From: Rheinheimera maricola
GTDB taxonomy: Bacteria; Pseudomonadota; Gammaproteobacteria; Enterobacterales; Alteromonadaceae
DNA length: 64,000 nucleotides
Assembly: GCF_016918075.2 (NCBI RefSeq)
Contig: NZ_JAERPS020000005.1
Location: 186,001 to 250,000 of the forward strand
Reading direction: 5' to 3'
Shown: in pieces, positions 27,373 through 36,704 of the stretch
Numbering within the stretch: the stretch's first letter is position 1
Layout: each line of letters starts with the position of its first letter
The notes under the pieces: model-generated
What the model was told of the DNA's origin: nothing
What the model saw: only the letters and a program-made list of their open reading frames with translations
The model's database searches: none
Made by a program: the position numbers and the translations under genes

Positions 27373-27392
27373 ATTTCAGTCTAGACTGAAAT
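27373..27392. promoter_or_regulatory. Perfect 20-bp palindrome in the tpx upstream region
   Basis: ATTTCAGTCTAGACTGAAAT reads the same on both strands. It lies between the divergent REC-CheC gene (26 bases from its ATG) and tpx (84 bases from its ATG). It has no T-run and looks like a repressor or activator operator rather than a terminator. The binding protein is unknown. Confidence 0.5.
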
Positions 27393-27475
27393 ACTCGTTT
27401 AGTGTGTATCGCAGAAAAAATTGTTGTGTTCCAGCTGATTACTTTGATCGCAATTATCTTAACAGGAGCTGTATC

Positions 27476-28096
27476 ATGTTCACACTGTCTTTTAATATTC
27501 ATACGCTTTTTCTTACATGCGCCTTGTTTGGTTTGAACAGTGCTGCACAAGCAGTGGATTTGCAGAGTAAATTACCTGAACGGTTAAGCAGCGTAAAAGC
27601 TGGCAATCAGCAAGTTGTGTTGCTGGGGAAAAAACTGACTGTCGGCAACACAGCGCCCAACTTCAAAGTAGTCGACGCCAGCTTCAAAAAGGTCGAATTG
27701 GCCAGCTACGCCGGCAAAACCGTAATGATCAGTGTGGTGCCGAGTATAGATACAGGTATCTGCTCGCTGCAAACTAAACGTTTTAACGAGGAGGTAGCTA
27801 AGTTGCCGGAAAATGTAGTGCTACTTACCATTAGCGCCGATTTACCGTTTGCACAGAAGCGCTACTGCCAGCAGGAACAAATTGAAAACATGGCCGTACT
27901 ATCAGATGCAGTATGGCGTGATTTTGGCAGCAATTATGGTTTATTGATCAAGGACATGGGATTACTGGCACGTAGTGTATTGATTATCGACAGTAAAGGC
28001 ACCCTGGCGTATCAACAGTTAGTAGATGAACTGGCAAAAGAGCCCGACTACGACCACACGTTAGCCGCACTTAAGCAATTAGTGAATAAAAGCTAA
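27476..28096 (+). CDS. tpx: Thiol peroxidase with signal peptide
   Basis: This 206-residue atypical 2-Cys peroxiredoxin of the Tpx family reduces peroxides. Peroxidatic C96 is in PSIDTGICSLQT and resolving C131 is in KRYCQQEQ. A 26-residue Sec-type signal peptide (ending SAAQA) precedes the catalytic domain, so a periplasmic location is likely; many Tpx proteins lack one. AGGAG lies before the ATG at 27476. A much longer in-frame reading upstream overlaps the divergent gene and is not credible. Confidence 0.92.
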   Translation: MFTLSFNIHTLFLTCALFGLNSAAQAVDLQSKLPERLSSVKAGNQQVVLLGKKLTVGNTAPNFKVVDASFKKVELASYAGKTVMISVVPSIDTGICSLQTKRFNEEVAKLPENVVLLTISADLPFAQKRYCQQEQIENMAVLSDAVWRDFGSNYGLLIKDMGLLARSVLIIDSKGTLAYQQLVDELAKEPDYDHTLAALKQLVNKS

Positions 28097-28115
28097 ATAG
28101 CTCGCGCAACAGAAA

Positions 28116-28146
28116 CAAAAAAGCCCTGATTCAACAGGGCTTTTTG
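28116..28146. terminator. Bidirectional terminator between tpx and adk
   Basis: An AGCCCTG/CAGGGCT stem with a 6-base loop is flanked by six A on the left and five T on the right, so it serves both tpx and the convergent adk. Confidence 0.9.
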
Positions 28147-28160
28147 CTAAGTATGATAAT

Positions 28161-28913
<753 letters not shown>

Positions 28914-29047
28914 CTATTTCATTGGCTTTTAGTCGTACCACTGCATAAAGACAGGCTTGACGGTACATTTAAGTGCCAAACGAGTAAAAACAGCAGTTTT
29001 TCCGGGCTGTAACTGCGACTAATGTCGACTAAAGTTGTAATTAAAGT

Positions 29048-29079
29048 GCCATGATACAAGTTAACACTTGTATCATGGC
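29048..29079. repeat. Long perfect hairpin between htpG and adk
   Basis: A 14-bp perfect stem (GCCATGATACAAGT with its complement) and a 4-base loop start 12 bases after the htpG stop. T-runs on either strand are weak, so it is either a poor terminator or an operator-like palindrome. Apart from this, the 286-base gap between adk and htpG shows nothing recognisable. Confidence 0.6.
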
Positions 29080-29091
29080 GTTTAGCAGGCG

Positions 29092-31026
29092 TTATTTCGC
29101 AAGTGACAGTAACAGGTTGTTTAAACGGGTAACAAAGCTGGCGGGGTCTTTTAAATTACCACGCTCAGATAATAATGCCTGATCCAGCAGTACCTGTGCC
29201 CATTGTGCAAAACGTTCTTCATCTTGCTCATCGGCGATACGTTTTACCAGCTGATGCTCGGGGTTCAGTTCAAATATTGGTTTCACTTCAGGTACCGCCT
29301 GGCCAACTGACTCCATCAGTTTGATCATCTGCGTGCTCATATCAAACTCATCAGTTACCACACAGGCCGGGCTTTCCGTCAGACGATGACTGACTTTGAC
29401 ATCTTTTACCTGCTCACCCAGTGCTGTTTTAAAACGACCAATGACATCGGCAAAAGCTTTCTCAGTTTCTTCCTGAGCTTTTTTCGTTTCGTCATCATCC
29501 AACTTAGATAAATCCAACGCGCCTTTTGCGACTGAGCGTAGCTTTTTACCAGCGAACTCGGTCAAATGTTGCACCAACCACTCATCAATGCGGTCGGACA
29601 ATAGCAACACTTCCAGGCCTTTTTTACGCAACACTTCCAAATGCGGACTGTGCTTGGCAGCAGCGTAGCTGTCGGCAACAATATAGTAAATTTCGTCCTG
29701 TCCCTCTTTCATCCGGCTAATATAGTCGGCCAGCGCCACATTTTGCGTGCTGTCGTCATTGTGGCTTGAGGCAAAACGCAGTAGCGCAGCAATTTGCTCT
29801 TTATTGCCGCCATCTTCAGCTGGGCCTTCTTTTAGCACCTGACCAAATTCAGACCAGAATGCTTGATACTGCTCGCTATCTTTACTCAGCTTTTCCAGCA
29901 TCTTCAGTGCCCGGCTGCTACAGCCTTTACGCAAAGTCTGAGTCACTTTAGTGTCTTGCAAAATTTCACGCGACACGTTCAAAGGTAAGTCACTTGAATC
30001 AAGCACACCTTTGATAAAACGCAGGTAGCTTGGCATAAACTGCTCGGCATCATCCATAATAAACACGCGCTGCACATATAGTTTCAAACCATGGCGAGCA
30101 TCGCGGTTCCACAAATCAAATGGGGCCTTTTTCGGCACATACAGCAAGCTGGTGTAATTGCTGTTACCTTCTACCTTGTTGTGACTCCAACTTAATGGTT
30201 CACTCCAATCATGCGAGATGTGCTTATAAAATTCCTGATATTCTTCCTCGGAAATATCTGATTTATCACGAGTCCACAGTGCAGTTGCTTTGTTAGCTGC
30301 TTGCCAATGACCCGGAACAGCAGCAATTTTCTCGCCTTCTGCGCCGTCACGCTCTGGTTGTTCTTCCTGCCACAACTCCACCGGAATACTAATATGATCA
30401 GAGTATTTTGTAACAATACTCTCTACCTTCCAGCGGCTTAAAAATTCATCTTCGCCTTCGCGCAGGTGCAGTGTAATTTCAGTACCGCGGCTGTCTTTGC
30501 TGATTGGAGTAATACTGTAATCACCCTCACCAGCAGATTCCCATTCAATAGCGGCATCGGCAGCCGCACCCGCTTTACGCGTACGCACAGTAACTTTGTC
30601 TGCCACGATAAAAGCCGAGTAAAAGCCAACACCAAACTGGCCAATCAGCTTAGAGTCTTTACTTTGGTCACCGGAAAGCTGTGAAAAAAACTCTTTAGTG
30701 CCCGATTTAGCAATGGTGCCGAGGTGGCTGATCACCTCGTCCTGTGTCATACCAATGCCGTTATCGCTAATCGTTAGCGTACGGGCCTTTTCATCCAGGC
30801 TGATGCGAACACGCAGTTCACCATCATCGCCATAGAGACTGCCATCAGATAACGCCAAGAAGCGCAGTTTGTCGGCGGCATCTGAGGCATTAGATACCAA
30901 CTCACGCAGGAAAATTTCTTTGTTTGAATACAGTGAATGGATCATCAGCTGCAGCAGCTGTTTTACTTCTGCCTGAAAGCCATGGGTTTGCTTCTGGCCG
31001 CTGGAAGTGGCTGTGGTATCACTCAT
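29092..31026 (-). CDS. htpG: Chaperone HtpG (Hsp90)
   Basis: This 644-residue ATP-dependent chaperone contains the GHKL ATPase motifs [21 protein letters not shown] and [11 protein letters not shown], then the middle and dimerisation domains. The ATG at 31026 has AGGAT upstream; a start 5 codons earlier is less likely. It has its own near-consensus sigma-32 promoter in the gap after recR, so it is heat-inducible. Confidence 0.97.
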   Translation of the reverse strand: MSDTTATSSGQKQTHGFQAEVKQLLQLMIHSLYSNKEIFLRELVSNASDAADKLRFLALSDGSLYGDDGELRVRISLDEKARTLTISDNGIGMTQDEVISHLGTIAKSGTKEFFSQLSGDQSKDSKLIGQFGVGFYSAFIVADKVTVRTRKAGAAADAAIEWESAGEGDYSITPISKDSRGTEITLHLREGEDEFLSRWKVESIVTKYSDHISIPVELWQEEQPERDGAEGEKIAAVPGHWQAANKATALWTRDKSDISEEEYQEFYKHISHDWSEPLSWSHNKVEGNSNYTSLLYVPKKAPFDLWNRDARHGLKLYVQRVFIMDDAEQFMPSYLRFIKGVLDSSDLPLNVSREILQDTKVTQTLRKGCSSRALKMLEKLSKDSEQYQAFWSEFGQVLKEGPAEDGGNKEQIAALLRFASSHNDDSTQNVALADYISRMKEGQDEIYYIVADSYAAAKHSPHLEVLRKKGLEVLLLSDRIDEWLVQHLTEFAGKKLRSVAKGALDLSKLDDDETKKAQEETEKAFADVIGRFKTALGEQVKDVKVSHRLTESPACVVTDEFDMSTQMIKLMESVGQAVPEVKPIFELNPEHQLVKRIADEQDEERFAQWAQVLLDQALLSERGNLKDPASFVTRLNNLLLSLAK

Positions 31027-31099
31027 TGTGGTTATCCTCACACATCAAAGGTTAGCAGTTACAATAGTGGCTGCAGTTGCAGCCAGACGATGACAACTA

Positions 31100-31127
31100 A
31101 TATGGGGAGGTTTAACCGGATTTCAAG
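31100..31127 (-). promoter_or_regulatory. Sigma-32 heat-shock promoter of htpG
   Basis: On the minus strand CTTGAAA and CCCCATAT are separated by 13 bases, matching the established sigma-32 consensus in both elements. The promoter ends 73 bases before the htpG start codon. Confidence 0.92.
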
Positions 31128-31141
31128 CAGGGATGCGGTAG

Positions 31142-31744
31142 TTAAAACGCTTTACGACCACTAAAAGCATGTGACAAGGTGGTGCCATCAACAAATTCCA
31201 GCTCACCACCAACCGGTATGCCTTGGGCAATACGCGACACCTTAACCTGGTGTTTGTGGCACAACTCGGCAATATAAAATGCGGTAGCATCACCTTCTAC
31301 CGTTGGGTTAGTCGCCAGAATAAGCTCAGTAACGCTACCCTCTGCCAGCAGCGCGGCTAATTTATCCAAGCCCAAATCTTGTGGCCCCACTCCGTCAAGT
31401 GGCGATAAATAACCTTGCAAAACAAAGTAACGGCCATGAAACTGGCCTGTTTGCTCAATTGCCAACTGATCGGCCGCCGAACCGACCACACACAAGATGC
31501 CGTCAACAGCACGGCTCGGATCGGTGCAAATAGCGCAGAGTGTCGTTTCACAAAAAGTACGGCATTGCTGACAATGGCCTATTTTCATCATAGCCGCACT
31601 CAGCGCGGCGCCTAGCTGCATACCGCCGTCACGGTTACGTTCCAGTAAAGCAAATGCCATGCGCTGAGCAGACTTCGGCCCTACACCGGGCAAAATACGT
31701 AGCGCATCAATTAGCTGTTGTAGCAGAGGCGTATGTCGGCTCAT
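31142..31744 (-). CDS. recR: Recombination protein RecR
   Basis: This 200-residue protein acts with RecO and RecF in loading RecA at gaps. It has an N-terminal helix-hairpin-helix ([13 protein letters not shown]), a four-Cys zinc finger ([12 protein letters not shown]) and a Toprim domain ([15 protein letters not shown]). Its ATG overlaps the ybaB stop by one base. Confidence 0.97.
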   Translation of the reverse strand: MSRHTPLLQQLIDALRILPGVGPKSAQRMAFALLERNRDGGMQLGAALSAAMMKIGHCQQCRTFCETTLCAICTDPSRAVDGILCVVGSAADQLAIEQTGQFHGRYFVLQGYLSPLDGVGPQDLGLDKLAALLAEGSVTELILATNPTVEGDATAFYIAELCHKHQVKVSRIAQGIPVGGELEFVDGTTLSHAFSGRKAF

Positions 31745-32070
31745 TAAAATGGCATTTTCATTCCAGGGGGTAATTGCAAACCACCGGTTACCGCGGCCAT
31801 TTTTTCTTTGCTGGTCTCATCAACCCGCCGCACGGCATCGTTGATGGCCGCCGCAATTAAGTCCTCTAACATGTCTTTGTCGTCTTGCATCAGACTGTCA
31901 TCAATACTGACACGGCGCACATTGTGATTACCCAGCATGGTTATTTTCACCAGGCCAGCGCCGGCTTCACCGGTAACTTCCATAGCGGCAACTTCTGCCT
32001 GCATTTTTTGCATTTTATCCTGCATGGCTTGCGCCTGCTTCATGATATTGCCCATACCGCCTTTAAACAT
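31744..32070 (-). CDS. ybaB: YbaB/EbfC nucleoid-associated protein
   Basis: This 108-residue DNA-binding protein starts [17 protein letters not shown], the family hallmark. It ends in a Met/Pro-rich tail (LPPGMKMPF) and forms dimeric tweezers on DNA. AGGTAAA precedes the ATG. It lies between dnaX and recR, the nearly universal arrangement. Confidence 0.96.
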   Translation of the reverse strand: MFKGGMGNIMKQAQAMQDKMQKMQAEVAAMEVTGEAGAGLVKITMLGNHNVRRVSIDDSLMQDDKDMLEDLIAAAINDAVRRVDETSKEKMAAVTGGLQLPPGMKMPF

Positions 32071-32194
32071 ATGCTTTTACCTGCTGTAAATGTAAATTGG
32101 AATAGTTGCGCAGTCAGGCTGCGTAATTAACAGCGACAAGATAATAACTTCGCTACTAAATTACAAGCTGCACCCGCAAAGAGCATCTGCACAG

Positions 32195-34198
32195 CTAATT
32201 TACCACGATACTGTCGGGAACTAACTGCGCATCAAACAACTGTTGTATCTGCAACACGTTTTCATCTTGCTGCAATAAACGACTGACGTAGCCAAAACGC
32301 TCTTGCACAATCTTTTGCTGAATAGCCAGCGGGCTCTGTGCGACCTCGGCCTGAAAACAAATTTCTATACTTAGCGCCTGATTAAAACTACGCTGTAACA
32401 CCTGTTGTAACTTAGTACGAAATTCAGCACTATCCAGATGTTGCTGACTTTGTGCCACAGTTAACGTCAGCTCGTCACCGTTTAGCTGCATGGCAGCATT
32501 GAGTAGAAATAACCGGCTTAAACCGCCTGTATCCAGTGTTTCGACTCTGGCAGCCCAGGCATCCACTTGTGCGGCAAAGCGTACTGAAAAATTTTGTTCG
32601 TTAATGCTGCCATCAAAATTCTCCAGCACAGCGGGTGCCGACTCAGTCTGCGTAGTATCTTGTTGATACTGTTGCCACAGTGCCTCGGTGGCCACAACAT
32701 CGTACTGGGGTATATCACTTTCATCAGGTTCAACTACCGGTGCATTGCTAACCGACACAGGCTCAGGCGCTGGCACCTCTGCAATAACAGGCGCCGGTTG
32801 GCGCTCAGACTTTTTTGGCTCTGGCGCTGCAGTTACTTGTAAACCTCGACGCGCCATAATGCGTGCAGTAACAGCATCAATGCCGGCCGGTTGTGCCGGT
32901 GGCTCTGCCGGCCTAGCCGGTTGAGCTGGAGTAACTGCCGGCTCGGCCACATTATTATGTGTGACCGAACTTACCCCGGATGACGCTACTGCATCTGGTT
33001 GATGCTCCGCTTCGGGCTTTAACGCTATTTGCTTAGACACAACTTGAGTTGCTGACAGCGGTTTTAGTGGTGCCGGGTGTAACGTTGCAGGATTTACCGC
33101 TACTTGTGTTGGTTGGCTGTCTGGAGTAAATGCCATAGCGCGGAGCAATGCCATTTCCAACCCGGTGAGCGGGTCGGGAGCATACGGCAATTCTTTTTTG
33201 CCACTAATAAGTAACTGGTAATATAACTGCACTTGTGCCGGCGACAAACTGGCGGCCAGTTGCTGCACATACTCCTGCTGTGCCGAAAAAGCGGCGGCGG
33301 CCTGGCTAAACTGCGTTAACGCCGTCAAATGCAATAACGACAGCATGTCATCCAATACCTGAGCAAAATTACTTTGCTGCTGTACTAAAGCAGCTAGCTG
33401 TATTTGCAACTGGGCGGCGTCTTGCATCAATATCGCTTGTAACAATTGCTGCGCCCAGCTTTGATCTAAAAAACCCAGCATAGTGCGCACGGTGTCCAGC
33501 GTGATATTGGCGTTGCTCTGCGCAATCGCTTGATCCGTTAAACTTAATGAATCCCGCAAACTACCTTTCGCTGCCCTGGCTAACATTACCAAGGCTGCAG
33601 ATTCAAATGGGATTTGCTCTTGCTCTAACACATACGCCAGATGCTGTTCAATTTGCAACGGGCTCAAGGCTAATAAGTTGAATTGTAAGCATCGGGATAA
33701 CACCGTAACGGGTAGCTTTTGCGGATCAGTTGTCGCCAGTAAAAACTTAACGTGTGGTGGTGGTTCTTCTAACGTTTTTAGTAACGCATTAAAACTATGC
33801 TTGGACAGCATATGCACTTCATCAATCAGATAGACCTTAAAGCGGCCACGACTAGGCGCATATTGCACATTGTCCAGCAAATCGCGGGTATCTTCGACCT
33901 TAGTGCGGGAGGCCGCATCAATTTCCAGCAAGTCGACAAAGTTACCAGCGTCAATTTCAGTGCAGGCAGAGCATTGGCCACAGGGTGTGGCAGTAATACC
34001 CTGCTCACAGTTCAGGCTTTTGGCAAAAATACGTGCTATGGTGGTTTTACCCACACCCCGGGTGCCGGTAAATAAATAAGCATGATGCAGCCGGTTATTA
34101 CTTAGTGCATTGCCAAGCGCATTTTTTACATGATCCTGCCCGACTAAGCGGGCAAAATGCTGTGGGCGCCACTTGCGGGCTAAAACCTGATAACTCAT
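32195..34198 (-). CDS. dnaX: DNA polymerase III subunit tau (and gamma by frameshift)
   Basis: This 667-residue clamp-loader ATPase has Walker A TGTRGVGKTTIAR, a zinc-binding Cys set (NCEQ, CGQCSAC), Walker B LIDEVHML and the arginine-finger TVLSRCLQF. A Pro/Ala-rich linker (about 380-500) and the tau-specific C-terminal polymerase-binding region follow. A programmed -1 frameshift signal at codons 461-463 would produce a shorter gamma subunit of 464 residues. It lies upstream of ybaB-recR. Confidence 0.96.
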   Translation of the reverse strand: MSYQVLARKWRPQHFARLVGQDHVKNALGNALSNNRLHHAYLFTGTRGVGKTTIARIFAKSLNCEQGITATPCGQCSACTEIDAGNFVDLLEIDAASRTKVEDTRDLLDNVQYAPSRGRFKVYLIDEVHMLSKHSFNALLKTLEEPPPHVKFLLATTDPQKLPVTVLSRCLQFNLLALSPLQIEQHLAYVLEQEQIPFESAALVMLARAAKGSLRDSLSLTDQAIAQSNANITLDTVRTMLGFLDQSWAQQLLQAILMQDAAQLQIQLAALVQQQSNFAQVLDDMLSLLHLTALTQFSQAAAAFSAQQEYVQQLAASLSPAQVQLYYQLLISGKKELPYAPDPLTGLEMALLRAMAFTPDSQPTQVAVNPATLHPAPLKPLSATQVVSKQIALKPEAEHQPDAVASSGVSSVTHNNVAEPAVTPAQPARPAEPPAQPAGIDAVTARIMARRGLQVTAAPEPKKSERQPAPVIAEVPAPEPVSVSNAPVVEPDESDIPQYDVVATEALWQQYQQDTTQTESAPAVLENFDGSINEQNFSVRFAAQVDAWAARVETLDTGGLSRLFLLNAAMQLNGDELTLTVAQSQQHLDSAEFRTKLQQVLQRSFNQALSIEICFQAEVAQSPLAIQQKIVQERFGYVSRLLQQDENVLQIQQLFDAQLVPDSIVVN
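32791..32816 (-). other. Programmed -1 ribosomal frameshift site in dnaX
   Basis: In the tau frame the minus strand reads CC-A-AAA-AAG, the slippery heptamer A AAA AAG. A -1 slip adds one Val codon (GTC) and then meets TGA at 32807-32805. Five bases after the heptamer a GCGCC/GGCGC stem with loop AACC begins, as in the E. coli dnaX signal. The gamma product would be 464 residues. Confidence 0.85.
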
Positions 34199-34244
34199 AA
34201 CGGCGGCTGCTGTTTTACTTAGGATAGTCGCTCACAGACTAAAC

Positions 34245-34793
34245 TTATTCGCCGCTATACTCAACCAAACTGAGGATATTTAACCCAGCTTGTTCAAGCC
34301 GCGTTACTCCGCCCAGCTCTGGCAGTGCAATAACGAAAGCAGCATGATCAACAATGCCACCGAGTTGGCGCACAAGCTTAACTGTGGCATCGATAGTGCC
34401 GCCAGTTGCCAGTAAATCATCAACCAACAATACCTTATCACCTGAATTTATCGCATCACGATGAATTTCCAAGGTGTCTTCACCGTATTCCAACTGGTAA
34501 CTTTGCGCAATACGCTCACGCGGCAATTTGCCAGGCTTACGCACAGGCACAAATGGCAGTCCAAGCGCATAGGCTAGTGGCGCACCGAAGATAAAACCTC
34601 GAGACTCTGTGCCGACCACTTTGTCGATGTCGGTATCAGCATAAGCCTGGGCTAACGCGTCGATAACTTTTTTAAAGGCTGGGCCATCTTGCATCAGGCT
34701 TGTTACATCACGAAACACGATTCCCGGTTTGGGATAATCTATCACGGCCTTGATAACCTTTTTTAATTCAGTAGCTAACACCTGCTTATCCAT
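34245..34793 (-). CDS. apt: Adenine phosphoribosyltransferase
   Basis: This 182-residue salvage enzyme makes AMP from adenine and PRPP. The PRPP-binding motif [13 protein letters not shown] and the [13 protein letters not shown] block are present, and the length fits E. coli Apt (183). It lies upstream of dnaX in the standard order. The start is the ATG at 34793. Confidence 0.97.
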   Translation of the reverse strand: MDKQVLATELKKVIKAVIDYPKPGIVFRDVTSLMQDGPAFKKVIDALAQAYADTDIDKVVGTESRGFIFGAPLAYALGLPFVPVRKPGKLPRERIAQSYQLEYGEDTLEIHRDAINSGDKVLLVDDLLATGGTIDATVKLVRQLGGIVDHAAFVIALPELGGVTRLEQAGLNILSLVEYSGE

Positions 34794-34830
34794 TTTGCTA
34801 AACCTTTTTTAAATGCGACTCTTTGCCGGA

Positions 34831-34857
34831 CAAAAAAGCCGCCCTCGGGCGGCCTTA
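34831..34857 (-). terminator. Terminator upstream of apt
   Basis: On the minus strand a GGCCGCCC/GGGCGGC stem is followed by six T. It ends the transcript carrying the 39-residue ORF (and possibly the hvf genes) before apt. Confidence 0.88.
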
Positions 34858-34872
34858 AACACTGCTAACGTA

Positions 34873-34992
34873 TTATGCCAGAATTTGCAGCCAACGCACT
34901 ATTGGCGCAAGACACAGCAATGACACAAACACTATTACCACGGCAATAAACTGCCACAGGTTAAACGACTCTTTGAACTCTTCGTTTGCCAT
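34873..34992 (-). CDS. 39-residue single-pass membrane protein (hypothetical)
   Basis: This short ORF on the minus strand encodes MANEEFKESFNLW, then a hydrophobic helix (about residues 14-32) and an RWLQILA end. The charged N-terminus and one transmembrane segment look like a real small membrane protein rather than chance. An AGAGTAG stretch lies before the ATG, and a strong terminator follows 16 bases after the stop. It begins 52 bases after hvfC and could be the last gene of the hvf transcript. The function is unknown. Confidence 0.6.
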   Translation of the reverse strand: MANEEFKESFNLWQFIAVVIVFVSLLCLAPIVRWLQILA

Positions 34993-35044
34993 TGCACTAC
35001 TCTTCTGTCATCAGTGAAATTAACGGCGCTTATGGTAATGAATT

Positions 35045-35794
35045 TTAGCCAACTTGAAAAGACACCACGGCACCTTTTGCAGCAAAGTCTTGCAATATCA
35101 CCGCCGCACCTTGTTGCAATTGACTGGCAGTATATTGCGGCAAAACAACTGATAACTGCTGTACCAGTTGCGTTAGCGTGCTGCCAGGATGTTGCTGCAA
35201 ACTGTGCACTAGCGCTGCTGTTAGCGGGTTTATCAGTATAAATTTCACCTCATCCGCATCATTGCGGTACAACAGATAACACTGCACATCTCCAGATTGC
35301 GCGGGCTGATATTCTGTACTTATACGGTGCACCTGATAAGGGTAGGCCACAAGCATGCTTAGCTGTGACAGCTGCATGGCCTGATGTAAAACCTGCTCAG
35401 CACTAAGCGCAGTTTCGGCCTGTGTCTGCTGCATGGTCGCCAGATAAAGCTCAGCCCACTCATAATGCGCCAGCTCAAGCAAGAATGCTGGGTCGTCGGC
35501 TTGTATCGGGTAGTCTTGCTGCAAGTATTGCAAAAAATGTTCAGCAATATGCAAAAAATACGGGCTGCTGCATTGATAACCAATAAAAAACTGCCGTATT
35601 AAATTCTGCCAGCGGTTGTCGGTATACAGTGATTTTAGCACCGGAAAAGCCGTGCTGACAAAGCCCTGGACATTATTGAAGAACAACTCGCGATAGATAG
35701 CCATGCGCCGATCTTCAATACCTTCTGGTGCTGGCTGATGTACAGGATCTTTAATATGGTCAACAAAAGCCTGCTGAATTTGCTGAAACTGCAT
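35045..35794 (-). CDS. hvfC: HvfC-like DUF2063 protein (RiPP partner of the MNIO enzyme)
   Basis: This 249-residue protein has the DUF2063 N-terminal fold (QQAFVDHIKDP, RRMAIYRELFFNNVQGF and AFPVLKSLY blocks) and a C-terminal winged-helix-like part. In related loci this protein binds the precursor peptide and presents it to the DUF692 multinuclear iron enzyme. The ATG at 35794 is 4 bases after the hvfB stop; the longer reading frame upstream overlaps hvfB and is not needed. Confidence 0.88.
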   Translation of the reverse strand: MQFQQIQQAFVDHIKDPVHQPAPEGIEDRRMAIYRELFFNNVQGFVSTAFPVLKSLYTDNRWQNLIRQFFIGYQCSSPYFLHIAEHFLQYLQQDYPIQADDPAFLLELAHYEWAELYLATMQQTQAETALSAEQVLHQAMQLSQLSMLVAYPYQVHRISTEYQPAQSGDVQCYLLYRNDADEVKFILINPLTAALVHSLQQHPGSTLTQLVQQLSVVLPQYTASQLQQGAAVILQDFAAKGAVVSFQVG

Positions 35795-35798
35795 AAAT

Positions 35799-36650
35799 TT
35801 ACGCTCTGAGTTCGACAAAATTACCAGCGGCATTTTGCAACGTCTTGATCTGGTTTAACTCGTCGCATAACACTGATAAATCGGGAATATTAAAATCACG
35901 CTCTAGCAGAGTAGGTTTAACACCGTGCAGCTGGTAAGCGTTGGCAAGTAATTGCCACACCGGATCGATTACCGCCGCGCCATGGGTATCAATCAATAAA
36001 TCTTCTGCTTCATTAAAGTGGCCGGCAATATGATAGTAGGCAATACGCTCTGACGGCATAGCGCGTAAAAAGGCTTGCGCATCATAGCCATGGTTTATTG
36101 AGTTAACATAAACATTGTTTACATCCAGCAACAGCTGGCAGTCAGCCTCTTGCAGCACAGCCAGAGTAAAGTCGAGTTCTGACATCTGCTGCCCAGGTGC
36201 GGCATAATAAGACACATTTTCCAGAATTAGTGGTTGCTCCAGGATATCCTGCACCTGTCGTATCCGCTTTGCCACATAACTTACTGCTTCGCCAGTAAAC
36301 GGGATTGGCATTAAGTCATATAAATGGCCCGCACCAGAGCAGTAACTTAAGTGCTCGCTATACAAGCTAATATTATGCTGCTGTAGAAACTGCTTTACCT
36401 GCCGTACAAATACCACGTCGAGCGGCTCCGGGCTGCCAATAGACAATGACAAACCATGGCAGATAAAACGGTGCTGCTCGGTAAGCTGACGAAACTGCTT
36501 TTGTAACTTACCACCAAAAGGGATCCAGTTTTCTGGTGCCACTTCAAAAAAGTCAATCTCTGCCGGTTTTAGCCGGAGGATATCGTCTAACATTTCGCGG
36601 CGCAGGCCAAGCCCTGAGCCATGCAACGGCGTTGTCGAAAACGTTTTCAT
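35799..36650 (-). CDS. hvfB: HvfB-like DUF692 multinuclear iron-dependent oxidase (MNIO)
   Basis: This 283-residue TIM-barrel enzyme belongs to the DUF692 family. Metal-ligand segments are visible: FFEVAPENW, CHGLSLSIG, SEHLSYC, LENVSYY, DVNNVYVN, YYHIAGHF and IDTHG. In Haemophilus the homologue converts Cys in EGKCG motifs to oxazolone/thioamide pairs that bind copper. GGAG lies before the ATG at 36650; the seven codons before it are not supported. It sits between the precursor gene and hvfC. Confidence 0.92.
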   Translation of the reverse strand: MKTFSTTPLHGSGLGLRREMLDDILRLKPAEIDFFEVAPENWIPFGGKLQKQFRQLTEQHRFICHGLSLSIGSPEPLDVVFVRQVKQFLQQHNISLYSEHLSYCSGAGHLYDLMPIPFTGEAVSYVAKRIRQVQDILEQPLILENVSYYAAPGQQMSELDFTLAVLQEADCQLLLDVNNVYVNSINHGYDAQAFLRAMPSERIAYYHIAGHFNEAEDLLIDTHGAAVIDPVWQLLANAYQLHGVKPTLLERDFNIPDLSVLCDELNQIKTLQNAAGNFVELRA

Positions 36651-36672
36651 ACACTTTACTCCGCAAAGCAAC

Positions 36673-36692
36673 AGGCCTGCTGCCGCAGGCCT
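36673..36692 (-). promoter_or_regulatory. Attenuator-like hairpin between hvfA and hvfB
   Basis: A perfect 8-bp stem (AGGCCTGC/GCAGGCCT) with a 4-base loop lies in the 54-base gap after the precursor gene. No T-run follows. Such hairpins commonly make the precursor peptide more abundant than its modifying enzymes; this role is inferred. Confidence 0.55.
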
Positions 36693-36704
36693 TACGCGGC
36701 TAAT

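Noticed and set aside
27221-27475. N-terminal extension of tpx by 85 codons
   Set aside because: It overlaps the divergent REC-CheC gene and would bury the signal peptide; AGGAG supports the ATG at 27476.
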